The notes: a model not told the origin generated them from the sequence alone. A DNA stretch of 64,000 nt from Peribacillus kribbensis DSM 17871 (GCF_000430765.1 NZ_KE387240.1:62001-126000); one strand, 5' to 3'. Numbered from the stretch's first letter, positions 24,823 to 34,530 are shown. Made by a program: numbers and translations.

Positions 24823-24856
24823 ATAGATGGAGCAAATATACTCCGTCTATTTTTTT
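24823..24856 (+). terminator. Terminator of the spoIIA operon
   Basis: ATAGATGGAG (24823-24832) pairs with CTCCGTCTAT (24841-24850, one G-U), then TTTTTT. The 313 bp from here to spoVAA contain otherwise only a repeat copy and probable spoVA promoter sequence. Confidence 0.85.
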
Positions 24857-25003
24857 GCGGTTTTTGACATGCGCCATAACAATCCCAAAGGCAAAGAAAG
24901 GAAGCTGGTTATAAAGAAGACAAATATCATTCTTTCTAATGACATAACATAGGAAGTGATTTTTTTAAAAAATTTTCTTTACCACTAAATTTGTTTAAAA
25001 ATC

Positions 25004-25050
25004 CTGTTGATTGAAGTGGAAAGCGAAGTACCTGGAACGGAAATCAACAG
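25004..25050. repeat. Short copy of the GTTGATTTCCGTTC-family repeat
   Basis: CTGTTGATT and AATCAACAG are perfect inverted ends around GGAAAGCGAAGTACCTGGAA, which corresponds to the outer parts of the 44231-44363 copy joined together. Most of the interior is missing. Confidence 0.65.
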
Positions 25051-25169
25051 CTCCATTCTAAGATGTCATAATCCAATTCTTGGTTCAGTAAATGATTTTT
25101 CTACATAATCCCATTTAAAAGATAAATACTAAAGCATATAAGTTCTTTATGGGCAGGATGTGCAAAATT

Positions 25170-25790
25170 ATGGACAATATCGTATATGTAAGAATGCGCC
25201 ACAGGGTGGAAGTGAAGGACCTTAAAGAAGTTAAAGTAAAGGATATTGCTATTTTGATTGGGAGCGAAGATCTTTTAAACAAGATAGAGAATATCGTGGT
25301 CCATCGCATCATGCCAAAGGATCAGAATCTGGTGATCATAGACTGTTCAATGATGATCCAAAGGATTTTAGCACAGGAGCCCCAGGCTGAAATTCAAAGC
25401 ATTGGACCCTCCCAAACCATTTTGGAGATTATACTTAAGGAAAGAAAACATTCAACCATCCTCTTTGTCCTGGTGTGGATTCTATTATTTGTGGGAGGTG
25501 CCATTGCCATCATGAATTTCCATGAAGATGTGAGTATGCAGGCAGTGCACCAGAAGCTTTATAGACTGATTACAGGAAGGGACGTCAAAAAGCCCCTGAT
25601 TCTGCAAATTCCCTATTCCCTTGGATTGGGTGCAGGAATGATTTTATTTTTCAATCACTTTTTTAAGAAGAAATTCAATGAAGAGCCAAGCCCGCTTGAA
25701 GTAGAAATCTTTAATTATCAGCAGGATCTCGACCGGTATGTCATCATGCATGAAAATAAGGAGAATATTAAGCATATCCGTGATCATTAG
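25170..25790 (+). CDS. spoVAA: Stage V sporulation protein AA
   Basis: A 206-residue spore inner-membrane protein, the same length as B. subtilis SpoVAA. It has a soluble N-terminal domain (IVYVRMRHRVEVKDLKEV), a helix at about 98-118 (STILFVLVWILLFVGGAIAI), and a second helix region with PYSLGLGAGMILFFNHFFKK and the conserved NEEPSPLEVEIFNYQ. The SpoVA complex moves dipicolinic acid into and out of spores. The ATG at 25170 aligns with the family start; ATGs at 25149 and 25158 are possible but unsupported. It overlaps spoVAB by 11 bp. Confidence 0.9.
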   Translation: MDNIVYVRMRHRVEVKDLKEVKVKDIAILIGSEDLLNKIENIVVHRIMPKDQNLVIIDCSMMIQRILAQEPQAEIQSIGPSQTILEIILKERKHSTILFVLVWILLFVGGAIAIMNFHEDVSMQAVHQKLYRLITGRDVKKPLILQIPYSLGLGAGMILFFNHFFKKKFNEEPSPLEVEIFNYQQDLDRYVIMHENKENIKHIRDH

Positions 25791-26202
25791 CATATTGGCG
25801 GTGATTCTTGTGGGTCTGGCGGGCGGCCTGGCAGTAGGCACCGGATTTGTCGCTTTTTTGACCGTTCTGGGTATCGTGCCGAGATTGACACAGCTCACCA
25901 AAACTGTCACGAAGGCAAGGTATTATGAATGGGCGGTTATTCTTGGGGCAGCAGCGGGCGGCTGGTTCAGCCTCCGAGATCACACATTCCATCTTCCGCC
26001 TCTTATATTGGCGGGTATCGGCACTGCAAACGGTGTTTTTAATGGGATGCTCGCAGCCGCTCTTACAGAAGTAATGAATGTGCTGCCGATCCTTTCCAAA
26101 CGGATCGGGGTGCAAGAGAAAATCATTTATTTGATGATGGCTATTGTACTGGGGAAAGTTGCCGGTTCCCTCTTTCAATGGCTGTATTATGTGGATTTAT
26201 AA
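25780..26202 (+). CDS. spoVAB: Stage V sporulation protein AB
   Basis: A 140-residue membrane protein with four helices. GLAGGLAVGTGFVAFLTVLG and PRLTQLTK near the start, EWAVILGAAAGGW, and MLAAALTEVMNVLPILSKRI are characteristic of SpoVAB. The GTG at 25780 gives the N-terminal length of the family; an ATG at 25750 inside spoVAA would add 10 residues. The next gene is spoVAEA rather than spoVAC, so the operon lacks its usual middle. Confidence 0.88.
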   Translation: MIISILAVILVGLAGGLAVGTGFVAFLTVLGIVPRLTQLTKTVTKARYYEWAVILGAAAGGWFSLRDHTFHLPPLILAGIGTANGVFNGMLAAALTEVMNVLPILSKRIGVQEKIIYLMMAIVLGKVAGSLFQWLYYVDL

Positions 26203-26238
26203 CAGGCTGAACGGCCGAAAGAAGGAAAGGACATTTCT

Positions 26239-26856
26239 ATGGCGGATAAGCGAAAGATCATCATAATTACAGATGGCGATGAATATGCCAAACGCGCTGT
26301 AGAAAGAGTGGCACGTGATATTGGCGGCCGGTGCATCTCTCTTTCTCACGGAAATCCAACAGCACTGACAGGAAGAGAAATCCTTCAGTTAATTAAAATG
26401 GCTCCCTATGATCCTGTGCTGGTCATGTTTGATGACAGCGGTCTGGTTGGGGAGGGACCGGGAGAGCTGGCCTTAAAATACATAGCCCGCCATCAGGATA
26501 TTGAAGTGCTGGGCCTGATTGCCGTCGCGTCCAACACGAGGCAGAATGAATGGTCAAGGGTCCATGTATCCATAGACAGAGAAGGTGAAATCATTCCCTA
26601 TGGAGTGGACAAAAATGGACTCCCGGAGATCGAAATGGGAATGATTCATGGAGATACCGTATATTGCATTGATCAATTAGAAATTCCCATCGTGGTCGGA
26701 ATAGGAGACATTGGGAAGATGGATGGAAGAGACCATGCTGACAAGGGATCCCCTGTCACAAGGAAAGCGGTCGAGCTGATCCTTGAAAGAAGCGGTTATA
26801 ATGAAAGCCTTTATGGCACTCCTTTTATTGACGAAGGAAGGGACGAATTACAATAG
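26239..26856 (+). CDS. spoVAEA: Stage V sporulation protein AE, soluble SpoVAEa
   Basis: A 205-residue soluble protein matching SpoVAEa. It has [20 protein letters not shown] at the N-terminus, [15 protein letters not shown] near 73-87, the central [30 protein letters not shown], and [12 protein letters not shown] near 154-165. B. subtilis SpoVAEa is of similar length; its exact role in DPA transport or germination is unclear. AAGGAAAGG precedes the ATG. spoVAC, spoVAD and spoVAEB, which normally separate it from spoVAB, are not in this window. Confidence 0.87.
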   Translation: MADKRKIIIITDGDEYAKRAVERVARDIGGRCISLSHGNPTALTGREILQLIKMAPYDPVLVMFDDSGLVGEGPGELALKYIARHQDIEVLGLIAVASNTRQNEWSRVHVSIDREGEIIPYGVDKNGLPEIEMGMIHGDTVYCIDQLEIPIVVGIGDIGKMDGRDHADKGSPVTRKAVELILERSGYNESLYGTPFIDEGRDELQ

Positions 26857-27000
26857 CCTGGTAAATGGATGTTGCTGAAAAGTGAATTGTATGATAACTT
26901 AGGGAATAAATTATTCTTAATTAAGGAACTATTTACGCGAATAAAAAGGAAATACTTACAAGTCAGCTGTAACCTTATCATTGGTACAAGGATATAATAA

Positions 27001-27051
27001 AGAAAAAGGGTCAGGCTCCCTTTATAATTCAATGGGCCCGGCCTTTTTTTA
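27001..27051 (+). terminator. Imperfect hairpin before lysA
   Basis: AAAAAGGGTCAGGCTCCC (from about 27002) partly pairs with GGGCCCGGCC (about 27034-27043), followed by seven T. Probably ends the spoVA transcript. The 238-bp gap holds no other clear signal. Confidence 0.45.
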
Positions 27052-27094
27052 ATAGAGCAAACAGCCTCTGTGAGCATAGAAGGGAAGAGAAAAG

Positions 27095-28414
27095 ATGTAT
27101 TATTACGGTACAAGCAGAGTGAACGATAATAATTCCTTAGAAATTGGCGGAGTGGATACCTTACAATTAGTATCGAAATACGGTTCTCCTCTATATGTGT
27201 ATGACGTAGCCCTGATCCGCGAAAGAGCAAGAGGCTTCAAAGAGACATTTGAAAAAATGGGAGTCAAAGCCCAGGTGGCCTATGCCAGCAAAGCATTCTC
27301 TTCTCTTGCGATGATTCAGCTTGTAGAAGAAGAGGGGCTTTCCCTTGATGTGGTATCGGCCGGGGAGCTCTATACGGCTATCAAAGCAGGATTCCCCAGA
27401 CAGAAGATTCATTTCCATGGGAATAATAAGAGCCGGGCTGAACTGACCATGGCATTAAATGAAAATATAGGATGTATCGTAGTAGATAATTTTTCAGAAT
27501 TGTACCTTCTGGATGACCTATGCCGGGAAATGAATAAAAAGGCAGCCATCCTGCTGCGGGTGACACCGGGCATAGAAGCTCATACCCACGATTATATTTT
27601 GACAGGACAGGAAGATTCGAAATTTGGATTTGATTTAATGAACGGACAGGCAGAGCAGGCCCTGGAATATGCCATTCAGTCAAAATCCCTTACCCTATTG
27701 GGCATCCATTGCCATATTGGATCCCAAATCTTTGAAACGACAGGTTTCATCCTTGCCGCAAGAAAAATTATTGAGCAATTGAAGGGCTGGCATAGGAAAT
27801 TCAATTATGAGCCGCAGGTATTAAACCTTGGCGGCGGCTTTGGGATTCGTTATACGAAAGATGACGACCCGCTGCCGGCATCTGTTTATGTCGAAAAAAT
27901 AGTCACAGAGGTAAAGGAGCAGATAGCAGGCTCCGATTTAAAAATGCCCGAAATCTGGATTGAACCTGGCCGCTCGCTGGTCGGAGATGCAGGGACCACT
28001 CTGTATGAGCTTGGATCTGTGAAGGAAGTTCCGGAAATTCGCAAATACCTGGCGATAGATGGGGGCATGAGCGACAATATACGCCCGGCGCTATACGATG
28101 CCAAGTATGAAGCGGTATTGGCAAACAGGCCGTTGGATACTCCGGAAGAAGTGGTGTCCATTGCAGGGAAATGCTGTGAGAGCGGTGATATGCTCATTTG
28201 GGACCTTCCGCTGCCAAAAGCAGAGGCAGGAGAAATTCTGGCCGTATTTTGTACTGGTGCCTATGGTTATTCTATGTCGAATAATTATAACCGGATCCCG
28301 AGACCTGCTGTTGTATTTGTGGAGAACGGGGAAGATCAGCTGGTAATAGAACGGGAGTCCTTAGATGATTTAATCAAACACGACAGACCGTTAAAGCAAA
28401 AAGCCGTAAAATAA
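27095..28414 (+). CDS. lysA: Diaminopimelate decarboxylase
   Basis: A 439-residue fold-III PLP enzyme making L-lysine from meso-diaminopimelate. The Schiff-base Lys66 is in VAYASKAFSS; other landmarks are GIHCHIGSQI, the phosphate-binding GGGFGIRY, EPGRSLVG, the active-site CCESGD and the terminal YGYSMSNNYNRIPRPA. GGAAGAG precedes the ATG. Its place behind spoVA matches B. subtilis. Convergent with ypuA across a shared terminator. Confidence 0.95.
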   Translation: MYYYGTSRVNDNNSLEIGGVDTLQLVSKYGSPLYVYDVALIRERARGFKETFEKMGVKAQVAYASKAFSSLAMIQLVEEEGLSLDVVSAGELYTAIKAGFPRQKIHFHGNNKSRAELTMALNENIGCIVVDNFSELYLLDDLCREMNKKAAILLRVTPGIEAHTHDYILTGQEDSKFGFDLMNGQAEQALEYAIQSKSLTLLGIHCHIGSQIFETTGFILAARKIIEQLKGWHRKFNYEPQVLNLGGGFGIRYTKDDDPLPASVYVEKIVTEVKEQIAGSDLKMPEIWIEPGRSLVGDAGTTLYELGSVKEVPEIRKYLAIDGGMSDNIRPALYDAKYEAVLANRPLDTPEEVVSIAGKCCESGDMLIWDLPLPKAEAGEILAVFCTGAYGYSMSNNYNRIPRPAVVFVENGEDQLVIERESLDDLIKHDRPLKQKAVK

Positions 28415-28421
28415 TTCATAA

Positions 28422-28447
28422 AAAAAGCAGCGGCAGGCTGCTTTTTT
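28422..28447. terminator. Bidirectional terminator lysA/ypuA
   Basis: AAAAAGCAGC (28422-28431) pairs perfectly with GCTGCTTTTT (28437-28446). The A- and T-rich arms serve both directions; it ends just before the ypuA stop codon. Confidence 0.88.
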
Positions 28448-28448
28448 A

Positions 28449-29324
28449 TTATGAGAATAATGACTTAATCGCATCAATTAAACTTATAAAAAATTGTTTG
28501 AGTTTTTCCAGGAAGCTTTGGCCTTCATCCGATTTCAGATAGTTGCTGACAACATCCTTTGCTTTGTTCAGCTGGTGGCCGACCTTGCTCCAGTCAATGT
28601 TCAGGTCCTTCAGTTTTTTGAAAAGATCTACCAGGCTTTGAAGCTGCTGGTCTGTCAAGGTAATGCCAAGATCCTTGGCTGCTTTTTCAATGATGGTCCG
28701 GATATCATCCTCATTTTTCGGCGGGTTTTTGGCCATTTCCTCTTTAATTCGGGTGATCAGGGCGGCGGCTTTATCCTTTCCGACCTCATCCCCTAGCTGA
28801 GCGGTTTTGACCATCTCTTCATTAGCCGCCTGCTTGACATCTTCAGGTATCGTTTTATCAGCAGTGATTTCGTAAGCTTTAATCATGCCTGTTAAAGCAG
28901 CAGTCCCAGAAACAGGAAATGGAGCTGTGATTTGAATATCGGCATCTTTAATCCCTGCTGTTACCAATGCATTAATATACATTTCCTTCGTTACCCAGGT
29001 AATGTTTTTGGTGTGGACGGACAGACCGGATCCGCTCTGTCCAAGCGTAATGGCCGACGAAGACAGTGCCTTTGTTCCGATCAGACGGGAAGAAATATAT
29101 TTTCCAAGATATTTATGTTCTTCATCATTTGAAACTGTAACTGTTTCGACATTATCGGGCACCTTAAATTCGGCGAGGATCGCTGACTTTTGCTGTTCTG
29201 TAAGGTTTTCGCCCAGAGTTACGATCTGGTCGCCGGGCGCCGCATCGGCAAAGGCTTTTAAAGGCATGACAGCCATCGCAAGCGCAATGGCGCCAGCCAG
29301 CCATTTCATTTTAAGTAGTTTCAT
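28449..29324 (-). CDS. ypuA: DUF1002 secreted protein YpuA
   Basis: A 291-residue protein with a signal peptide (1-26, cleavage near AFA/DAA). The DUF1002 domain follows: QIVTLGENLTEQQKSAILAE, ISSRLIGTKALSSSAI, and the paired GLSVHTKNITWVTKEMYINA and AGIKDADIQITAPFPVSGTA. The C-terminal third is helical and charged. YpuA-type proteins are exported and poorly understood; the B. subtilis gene is a cell-envelope-stress gene. GAGGAGG precedes the ATG at 29324. Confidence 0.85.
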   Translation of the reverse strand: MKLLKMKWLAGAIALAMAVMPLKAFADAAPGDQIVTLGENLTEQQKSAILAEFKVPDNVETVTVSNDEEHKYLGKYISSRLIGTKALSSSAITLGQSGSGLSVHTKNITWVTKEMYINALVTAGIKDADIQITAPFPVSGTAALTGMIKAYEITADKTIPEDVKQAANEEMVKTAQLGDEVGKDKAAALITRIKEEMAKNPPKNEDDIRTIIEKAAKDLGITLTDQQLQSLVDLFKKLKDLNIDWSKVGHQLNKAKDVVSNYLKSDEGQSFLEKLKQFFISLIDAIKSLFS

Positions 29325-30105
<781 letters not shown>

Positions 30106-30112
30106 GAACCTA

Positions 30113-30152
30113 ATAGGGGGCGGCTTTTTTTGCCCGCTCCCCCTATCTTTTT
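30113..30152. terminator. Terminator ribT/ypuF
   Basis: ATAGGGGGCGG (30113-30123) pairs, with one bulge, with 30134-30146 (CCGCTCCCCCTAT), then CTTTTT. It overlaps the last codons of the convergent ypuF. Confidence 0.75.
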
Positions 30153-30679
30153 ACATCCCCCTGATTTCGCCTTTTTTCAAGCTGCCGATTTCTTTCCTCA
30201 ATGACGACCGACCGGTCACGGATCCTATGTTTATGGACAAGAATGTCCTGGGACAGGTCACTGGGCGATCCCCATTGCAGGGCCTTTTTCCTGCAGGCCT
30301 CCTGGCATAAAAGGAGAAGACGGCTGTTTTGAATGGGAAGGTTCACGCTGTGATATTCCCCTTTATTTAAAATGGATTCCTTCAGTCCATTTAACATCTC
30401 CAGTAATAGATGATGGCTGATTCCAAGCTCTGTTACCTGTTTCTTTTCTTGGATGAACCGTTTTTCGGCGCTTCTGAGGGATTTGATGGCCCCATTACGA
30501 TTGTCTCTTCTGAAATGATACTGCGAAACAGCCAACTGGATAAAAGCCACCCAGACAGGATTGCGGTCCTTTGCCGGCTGATTCTTCCAATACTCCTCTA
30601 ATATCTCATGGCATTCAAAATAATCACGGGTACAATGAAATTCAACTAAAAATTGAATATATTCCGGTGGATAGCTCAT
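30143..30679 (-). CDS. ypuF: DUF309 protein YpuF
   Basis: A 178-residue protein with an N-terminal DUF309 domain. The signature HCTRDYFECHEILEEYWK is at 15-32, followed by VWVAFIQLAVSQYHFRRDN and a helical repeat-like layout. DUF309 proteins are helical and of unknown function; the conserved His/Glu/Cys suggest a metal or catalytic site, which is inference. The C-terminal 40 residues are basic. AAAGGAAG precedes ATG 30679. Adjacent to ribT and scpA as in B. subtilis. Confidence 0.82.
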   Translation of the reverse strand: MSYPPEYIQFLVEFHCTRDYFECHEILEEYWKNQPAKDRNPVWVAFIQLAVSQYHFRRDNRNGAIKSLRSAEKRFIQEKKQVTELGISHHLLLEMLNGLKESILNKGEYHSVNLPIQNSRLLLLCQEACRKKALQWGSPSDLSQDILVHKHRIRDRSVVIEERNRQLEKRRNQGDVKR

Positions 30680-30746
30680 GTAAACTTCCTTTCTTTGGCA
30701 GCTATGTAAATGGTCATGCCAGGCCTTAAGCCTTTCTCAGCCCCTG

Positions 30747-30790
30747 CATTCCTTTGGATTGTCCTTGCCATTCCTTTGGATTGTCCTTGC
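30747..30790. repeat. Perfect 22-bp tandem duplication
   Basis: The unit CATTCCTTTGGATTGTCCTTGC occurs twice back to back (30747-30768 and 30769-30790) in the 318-bp gap upstream of scpA. It probably arose by slippage. The rest of the gap holds the scpA and ypuF promoter regions with no further gene. Confidence 0.95.
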
Positions 30791-30997
30791 TGCTCATTTT
30801 ATCATAGAATAATCAGGAACAGAATGTACCTTAGCCCTGGAAAGCCAGTTAGGTACAGTACGAGGGAATCCCTGTTTTTTTTGCATTTCCAGCCGGTAAT
30901 TTTGCCTAATGTATTGGAGATTTGGCCGTTTATCCTCTATACTAGGATTAGTTTATCATTGATGATGGAATTTTAAGAAGAAAATCTGGTGAATTAT

Positions 30998-31765
30998 ATG
31001 ATTTATAGTGTTAAGACAGAAGCTTTCGAGGGCCCGCTGGATTTATTGCTTCACTTGATCAACAGGCTCGAAATCGATATATATGATATTCCCGTTGCGA
31101 AGATTACGGAGCAGTATCTCGGATATATTCATGCCATGAAAGAGCTTCAGCTGGATGTCGCCAGCGAATATCTGGTGATGGCTGCAACTCTTTTGGCAAT
31201 TAAAAGTAAAATGCTTCTTCCAAAATATGAAGAAGAAAGCTATGATCACGAAGATGCATACGACCTTGAGGAGGACCCTCGTGATGAATTGGTCGAAAAG
31301 CTATTGGAATATAGGGCATATAAGAATGCCGCTTCTGAATTCAAGGAGCTTGAACAGGACCGTTCCCTGGTCTTTACCAAGCCGCCGAGTGATTTATCTG
31401 AGTATGCATCAAGTGCGGAGCCTGAAAAGCTGGAGCTTGATGTAACTCTATATGATATGCTTGGAGCCTTCCAAAAACTGCTAAGAAGGAAAAAAATCCA
31501 GAAGCCGATCACGGCAAAAATTGAGAGACAGGAAGTATCCATAGAAACTAGAATGAAGGATATCATGGACTTCCTTGCCAGTTCGGCAGCAAGGAAAGTA
31601 AGCTTTTACGATTTGTTTCCCTTACCGGAAAAACAGCATATCGTCGTGACCTTTGTGTCACTGCTGGAATTAATGAAGCTTAGGAACATAATTGTCGAAC
31701 AGGATACCAATTTCTCCGAGATCTATGTTGCAGCTAAGGAAGGTGTAGTAGCAGTTGGAAGTTAG
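30998..31765 (+). CDS. scpA: Segregation and condensation protein A
   Basis: A 255-residue kleisin subunit of the SMC condensin. The N-terminal kleisin helix region is [20 protein letters not shown], followed by [19 protein letters not shown]. An acidic linker (about 78-95) and the winged-helix C-terminus ([20 protein letters not shown]) follow. It links the SMC heads and binds ScpB. The ATG at 30998 gives the usual N-terminus; the GTG at 30989 is possible. scpB overlaps its 3' end by 11 bp. Confidence 0.94.
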   Translation: MIYSVKTEAFEGPLDLLLHLINRLEIDIYDIPVAKITEQYLGYIHAMKELQLDVASEYLVMAATLLAIKSKMLLPKYEEESYDHEDAYDLEEDPRDELVEKLLEYRAYKNAASEFKELEQDRSLVFTKPPSDLSEYASSAEPEKLELDVTLYDMLGAFQKLLRRKKIQKPITAKIERQEVSIETRMKDIMDFLASSAARKVSFYDLFPLPEKQHIVVTFVSLLELMKLRNIIVEQDTNFSEIYVAAKEGVVAVGS

Positions 31766-32327
31766 TAATAAAGGAATACTGGAATCCTTGTTATTTGTAG
31801 CAGGGGATGAAGGTCTGTCATTAAGTCAAATATCAAGGGTAATGGAAATCACCGAAGATGAGGCAGAGGAATTATTGGAAGAGTTAAATGGAGAATACAG
31901 CTCTTCGAACCGAGGGATTCACATCCTCCAAATGGCTGGGGTTTATCAGCTTGCAACGAAAAAAGACTGCTCGGATTATCTGAAAAAGCTTGTGGAATCA
32001 CCAGGTGTTCAAGGGCTTTCACAGGCTGCCTTGGAAACGCTGGCCATCATTGCCTATAAGCAGCCCATTACCAGGGCTGAAATAGAAGATATCAGGGGTG
32101 TCAAGACGGAAAGACCGCTTCATACGCTGGTATCAAAAGGGCTGATTAAAGATGTCGGCAGGGCAGAAGGAGCCGGCAGGGCCTATCTATATGGAACCTC
32201 TAAAGAATTCCTGGATTATTTCGGCCTTAACACTCTCGATGAGCTGCCTGAGCTGAAGGAAGAACAGGATAGCTTTGAAGACGGAGATGCCGACCTGTTT
32301 TTTGGCAATATGAATAACAGGGACTAA
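31755..32327 (+). CDS. scpB: Segregation and condensation protein B
   Basis: A 190-residue winged-helix protein, the kite partner of ScpA in the SMC-ScpAB complex. [20 protein letters not shown] forms the first winged helix. The conserved [20 protein letters not shown] is followed by [20 protein letters not shown] and [18 protein letters not shown]. The C-terminus is acidic. The only start consistent with the family is TTG 31755, inside the scpA end and behind AAGGAAGGTG, so translation is coupled. Confidence 0.93.
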   Translation: MEVSNKGILESLLFVAGDEGLSLSQISRVMEITEDEAEELLEELNGEYSSSNRGIHILQMAGVYQLATKKDCSDYLKKLVESPGVQGLSQAALETLAIIAYKQPITRAEIEDIRGVKTERPLHTLVSKGLIKDVGRAEGAGRAYLYGTSKEFLDYFGLNTLDELPELKEEQDSFEDGDADLFFGNMNNRD

Positions 32328-32393
32328 TGACATAACTTTCTGAATTTGGTAAAATTAAATCCAAGGGAATACCTCTTCCGGAAGGAGAATAGT

Positions 32394-32813
32394 ATGCTGA
32401 TAAAAAGGTGTATAGGGTATGAATTGGAAAAGGAGCTTCCGACCACTTCTGAAGATTTCTTTAATCGGTCAGAAGTCCATTATGTGGATGAAGGGAAAGA
32501 AAAGTCTCTGAGCGTTCTTTATGTCAGGACATTTGATAGTGCCTTCTTTGAATGGCTTTCCATCCAGGAGGGCCCCGTTTTTACAGCAGCCGGCAGGGAT
32601 GTTCATGTAAAAGATCTTGCTGCCCTTGCCGCTCTCGTCAAAAATCCGGCATTCCACAGCAGGAAAAGAGTATATATAAATCAAGAAAAAGCTTTTATTG
32701 AGTTATTTAAAGGAATGGACTTGCAGGGATTCGCCAAGGTGTTTGAAAGGATGGAAGATTCGGGGTACATCCTGTCTCCAAAGGATTTTATTTCGCAGAC
32801 CACAGTTAATTAA
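32394..32813 (+). CDS. Conserved-looking protein of unknown function between scpB and ypuI
   Basis: A 139-residue soluble protein starting MLIKRCIGYELEKELPTTSE. It has no signal peptide or membrane segment. Its middle (SVLYVRTFDSAFFEWLSIQE) and end (VFERMEDSGYILSPKDFISQ) look like an ordinary folded alpha/beta protein. AAGGAG sits 6 nt before the ATG at 32394; the in-frame extension to 32346 lacks a site. Spacing (66 bp after scpB, 21 bp before ypuI) suggests co-transcription. I do not recognise the family. Confidence 0.72.
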   Translation: MLIKRCIGYELEKELPTTSEDFFNRSEVHYVDEGKEKSLSVLYVRTFDSAFFEWLSIQEGPVFTAAGRDVHVKDLAALAALVKNPAFHSRKRVYINQEKAFIELFKGMDLQGFAKVFERMEDSGYILSPKDFISQTTVN

Positions 32814-32834
32814 TAAAGAAGGGTGCAGTGAACA

Positions 32835-33323
32835 ATGGCCAATACTATAATCCAATCTCAGCTCGAGGACGTAAAATCCTTTTTACAGACATCCATTATA
32901 CATATAGAGGACTACTTGAATGCCACCACACTCAACTCCATGCAGGCTGAAAAGGCAGGAGACTCTGACTATTATAAGGCATTATTGTCTGCAATCAGGA
33001 AATTGGCTGTCTATAGTGAAGAAAACCTTGAGGCTTGCAGAGTCGTTCTTCAAAATGAAGTGTTTCATAAAGCTGCTGCCGAAAAAATATTATATAGAGT
33101 ATATCATCAGGTAGTAGAGGAATTCTTTTCTCCCAAATCCGACTGCTGGTTTGAAGACAGCCGGTCTGCCTATACGGGGAAAAACTCCATTAAATTCAGA
33201 ATGGAACATCCCGGCTCCATGTCTGACCTGGTCAAACAGCTGGAGTCAGCATTTCAGGCTGTAAGGGAAGAACTGGAGTTTTATGAGACAGATTACCGAA
33301 CTAAAATGATTCAATCCAATTAA
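32835..33323 (+). CDS. ypuI: DUF3907 protein YpuI
   Basis: A 162-residue mostly helical soluble protein. TIIQSQLEDVKSFLQTSIIH opens it; VYHQVVEEFFSPKSDCWFED and YTGKNSIKFRMEHP in the C-terminal half match the DUF3907/YpuI family found after scpAB in bacilli. Function unknown. GAAGGGTG precedes the ATG. A 9-bp-stem terminator follows, ending the scpA cluster. Confidence 0.8.
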   Translation: MANTIIQSQLEDVKSFLQTSIIHIEDYLNATTLNSMQAEKAGDSDYYKALLSAIRKLAVYSEENLEACRVVLQNEVFHKAAAEKILYRVYHQVVEEFFSPKSDCWFEDSRSAYTGKNSIKFRMEHPGSMSDLVKQLESAFQAVREELEFYETDYRTKMIQSN

Positions 33324-33336
33324 CTAGAATGCGAGT

Positions 33337-33369
33337 CAGCCTTCCTCTTTAAATGGGGAAGGCTGTTTT
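33337..33369 (+). terminator. Terminator after ypuI
   Basis: CAGCCTTCC (33337-33345) pairs perfectly with GGAAGGCTG (33357-33365), followed by TTTT and a further T-rich stretch. Confidence 0.8.
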
Positions 33370-33428
33370 GCGTTTTTGCCAGCATAACCATGAGTGAGCA
33401 TCATACGATTACTATGGGAGGTGTAGAG

Positions 33429-34301
33429 ATGTCTCACTATAGAAAATATGCAAATGATGTTTCCAAATGGGTAAAAGCAATTACGGACACCGATGCGGGC
33501 AGGGCGGCGATCGCAAATCCTGTGCTGTATGACATTGCAAATAATGTAAGAGATCTGGCATGGCAGCTTGAATCAAGGGAACCACAAATGGAGGAAATAC
33601 TTGAACTTCAAATGAGAGCGGAAATACTTACGGAAAAATTAGCGAGCGTTAAGCCGGAAGGCTGGGAACGGAACGGAGTGGGAATAGGAGAACACAGGCT
33701 GCCTCCCCTGCCTTTTGCCTATGATGCTCTGGTTCCGGTCATATCCGAGGAAATCATGCGCCTCCATCACGATAAGCATCATAAAACCTATGTGGATGGA
33801 TTGAACAAAGCGGAAAAAATGATGGCCTTGGCCAGAAGCCAGAATGACTATACCATGCTTAAGCATTGGGAAAAAGAAGCAGCGTTCCATGGATCTGGAC
33901 ATTACCTTCATACAATTTTTTGGGAGATCATGAATCCGAAAGGGGGAGGGACACCGCAGGGAGCTCTGCTCAGACAAATTGAAAAGGACTTTGGTTCCTT
34001 TAACGCCTTCAAAAGCCACTTTAGTGAAGCGGCCAAGCAGGTGGAAGGTGTCGGCTGGGCTTTACTAGTGTGGCAGCTCCGATCCCGGAAACTGGAGGTC
34101 CTTCAATCCGAATTTCATATGAACCTCACACAGTGGGACACCATCCCAATAGTGGTGCTGGATGTTTGGGAACATGCCTACTATCTTCAATACAAAAATG
34201 TAAGGGCTCAATATGTGGAGAATTGGTGGAGAGTTGTATTCTGGCCGAATGCAGAAGCCCGTTTTGTCAAGGCAAGGCAGCTTGAATGGGTGCCATTTTG
34301 A
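33429..34301 (+). CDS. sodF: Fe/Mn superoxide dismutase with N-terminal extension (SodF-like)
   Basis: A 290-residue protein. Residues about 92-285 form an Fe/Mn superoxide dismutase with ligands His113 (RLHHDKHH), His161 (YLHTIFW), Asp245 and His249 (DVWEHAYY). The first 90 residues are an added helical, charged domain, as in B. subtilis SodF. It converts superoxide to oxygen and peroxide; the substitution of VWQLRSRKLEVLQSE for the usual mid-sequence gives no reason to doubt activity. ATG 33429 has GGGAGG at 7-nt spacing; the ATG at 33390 does not. Confidence 0.88.
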   Translation: MSHYRKYANDVSKWVKAITDTDAGRAAIANPVLYDIANNVRDLAWQLESREPQMEEILELQMRAEILTEKLASVKPEGWERNGVGIGEHRLPPLPFAYDALVPVISEEIMRLHHDKHHKTYVDGLNKAEKMMALARSQNDYTMLKHWEKEAAFHGSGHYLHTIFWEIMNPKGGGTPQGALLRQIEKDFGSFNAFKSHFSEAAKQVEGVGWALLVWQLRSRKLEVLQSEFHMNLTQWDTIPIVVLDVWEHAYYLQYKNVRAQYVENWWRVVFWPNAEARFVKARQLEWVPF

Positions 34302-34512
34302 GAAACAAAATGCTGTGAACCGTGACGTGTGTCGTGTGTCTGCATGCGTCTTTTTTTTTAGCTGTTTTCGCAGTGCAGTTTCCGCTTTTTCAATGCAGCA
34401 AAAAAGACATAAATGGTCTATCCTTTTATTGCCTTCGCAGTTAAACTTCAATAAATGGCTGTCTGATGGATAGTAGTGTTTCTGAATAAGTTTTGGATTC
34501 AAACACCACATT

Positions 34513-34530
34513 CAGAACGGAAATCAACCT
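34513..34530. repeat. Terminal fragment of the GTTGATTTCCGTTC-family repeat
   Basis: CAGAACGGAAATCAACCT matches one terminus of the dispersed repeat; no opposite arm is present. It lies in the 338-bp gap before dacB, which otherwise holds the sigma-E promoter. Confidence 0.45.
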
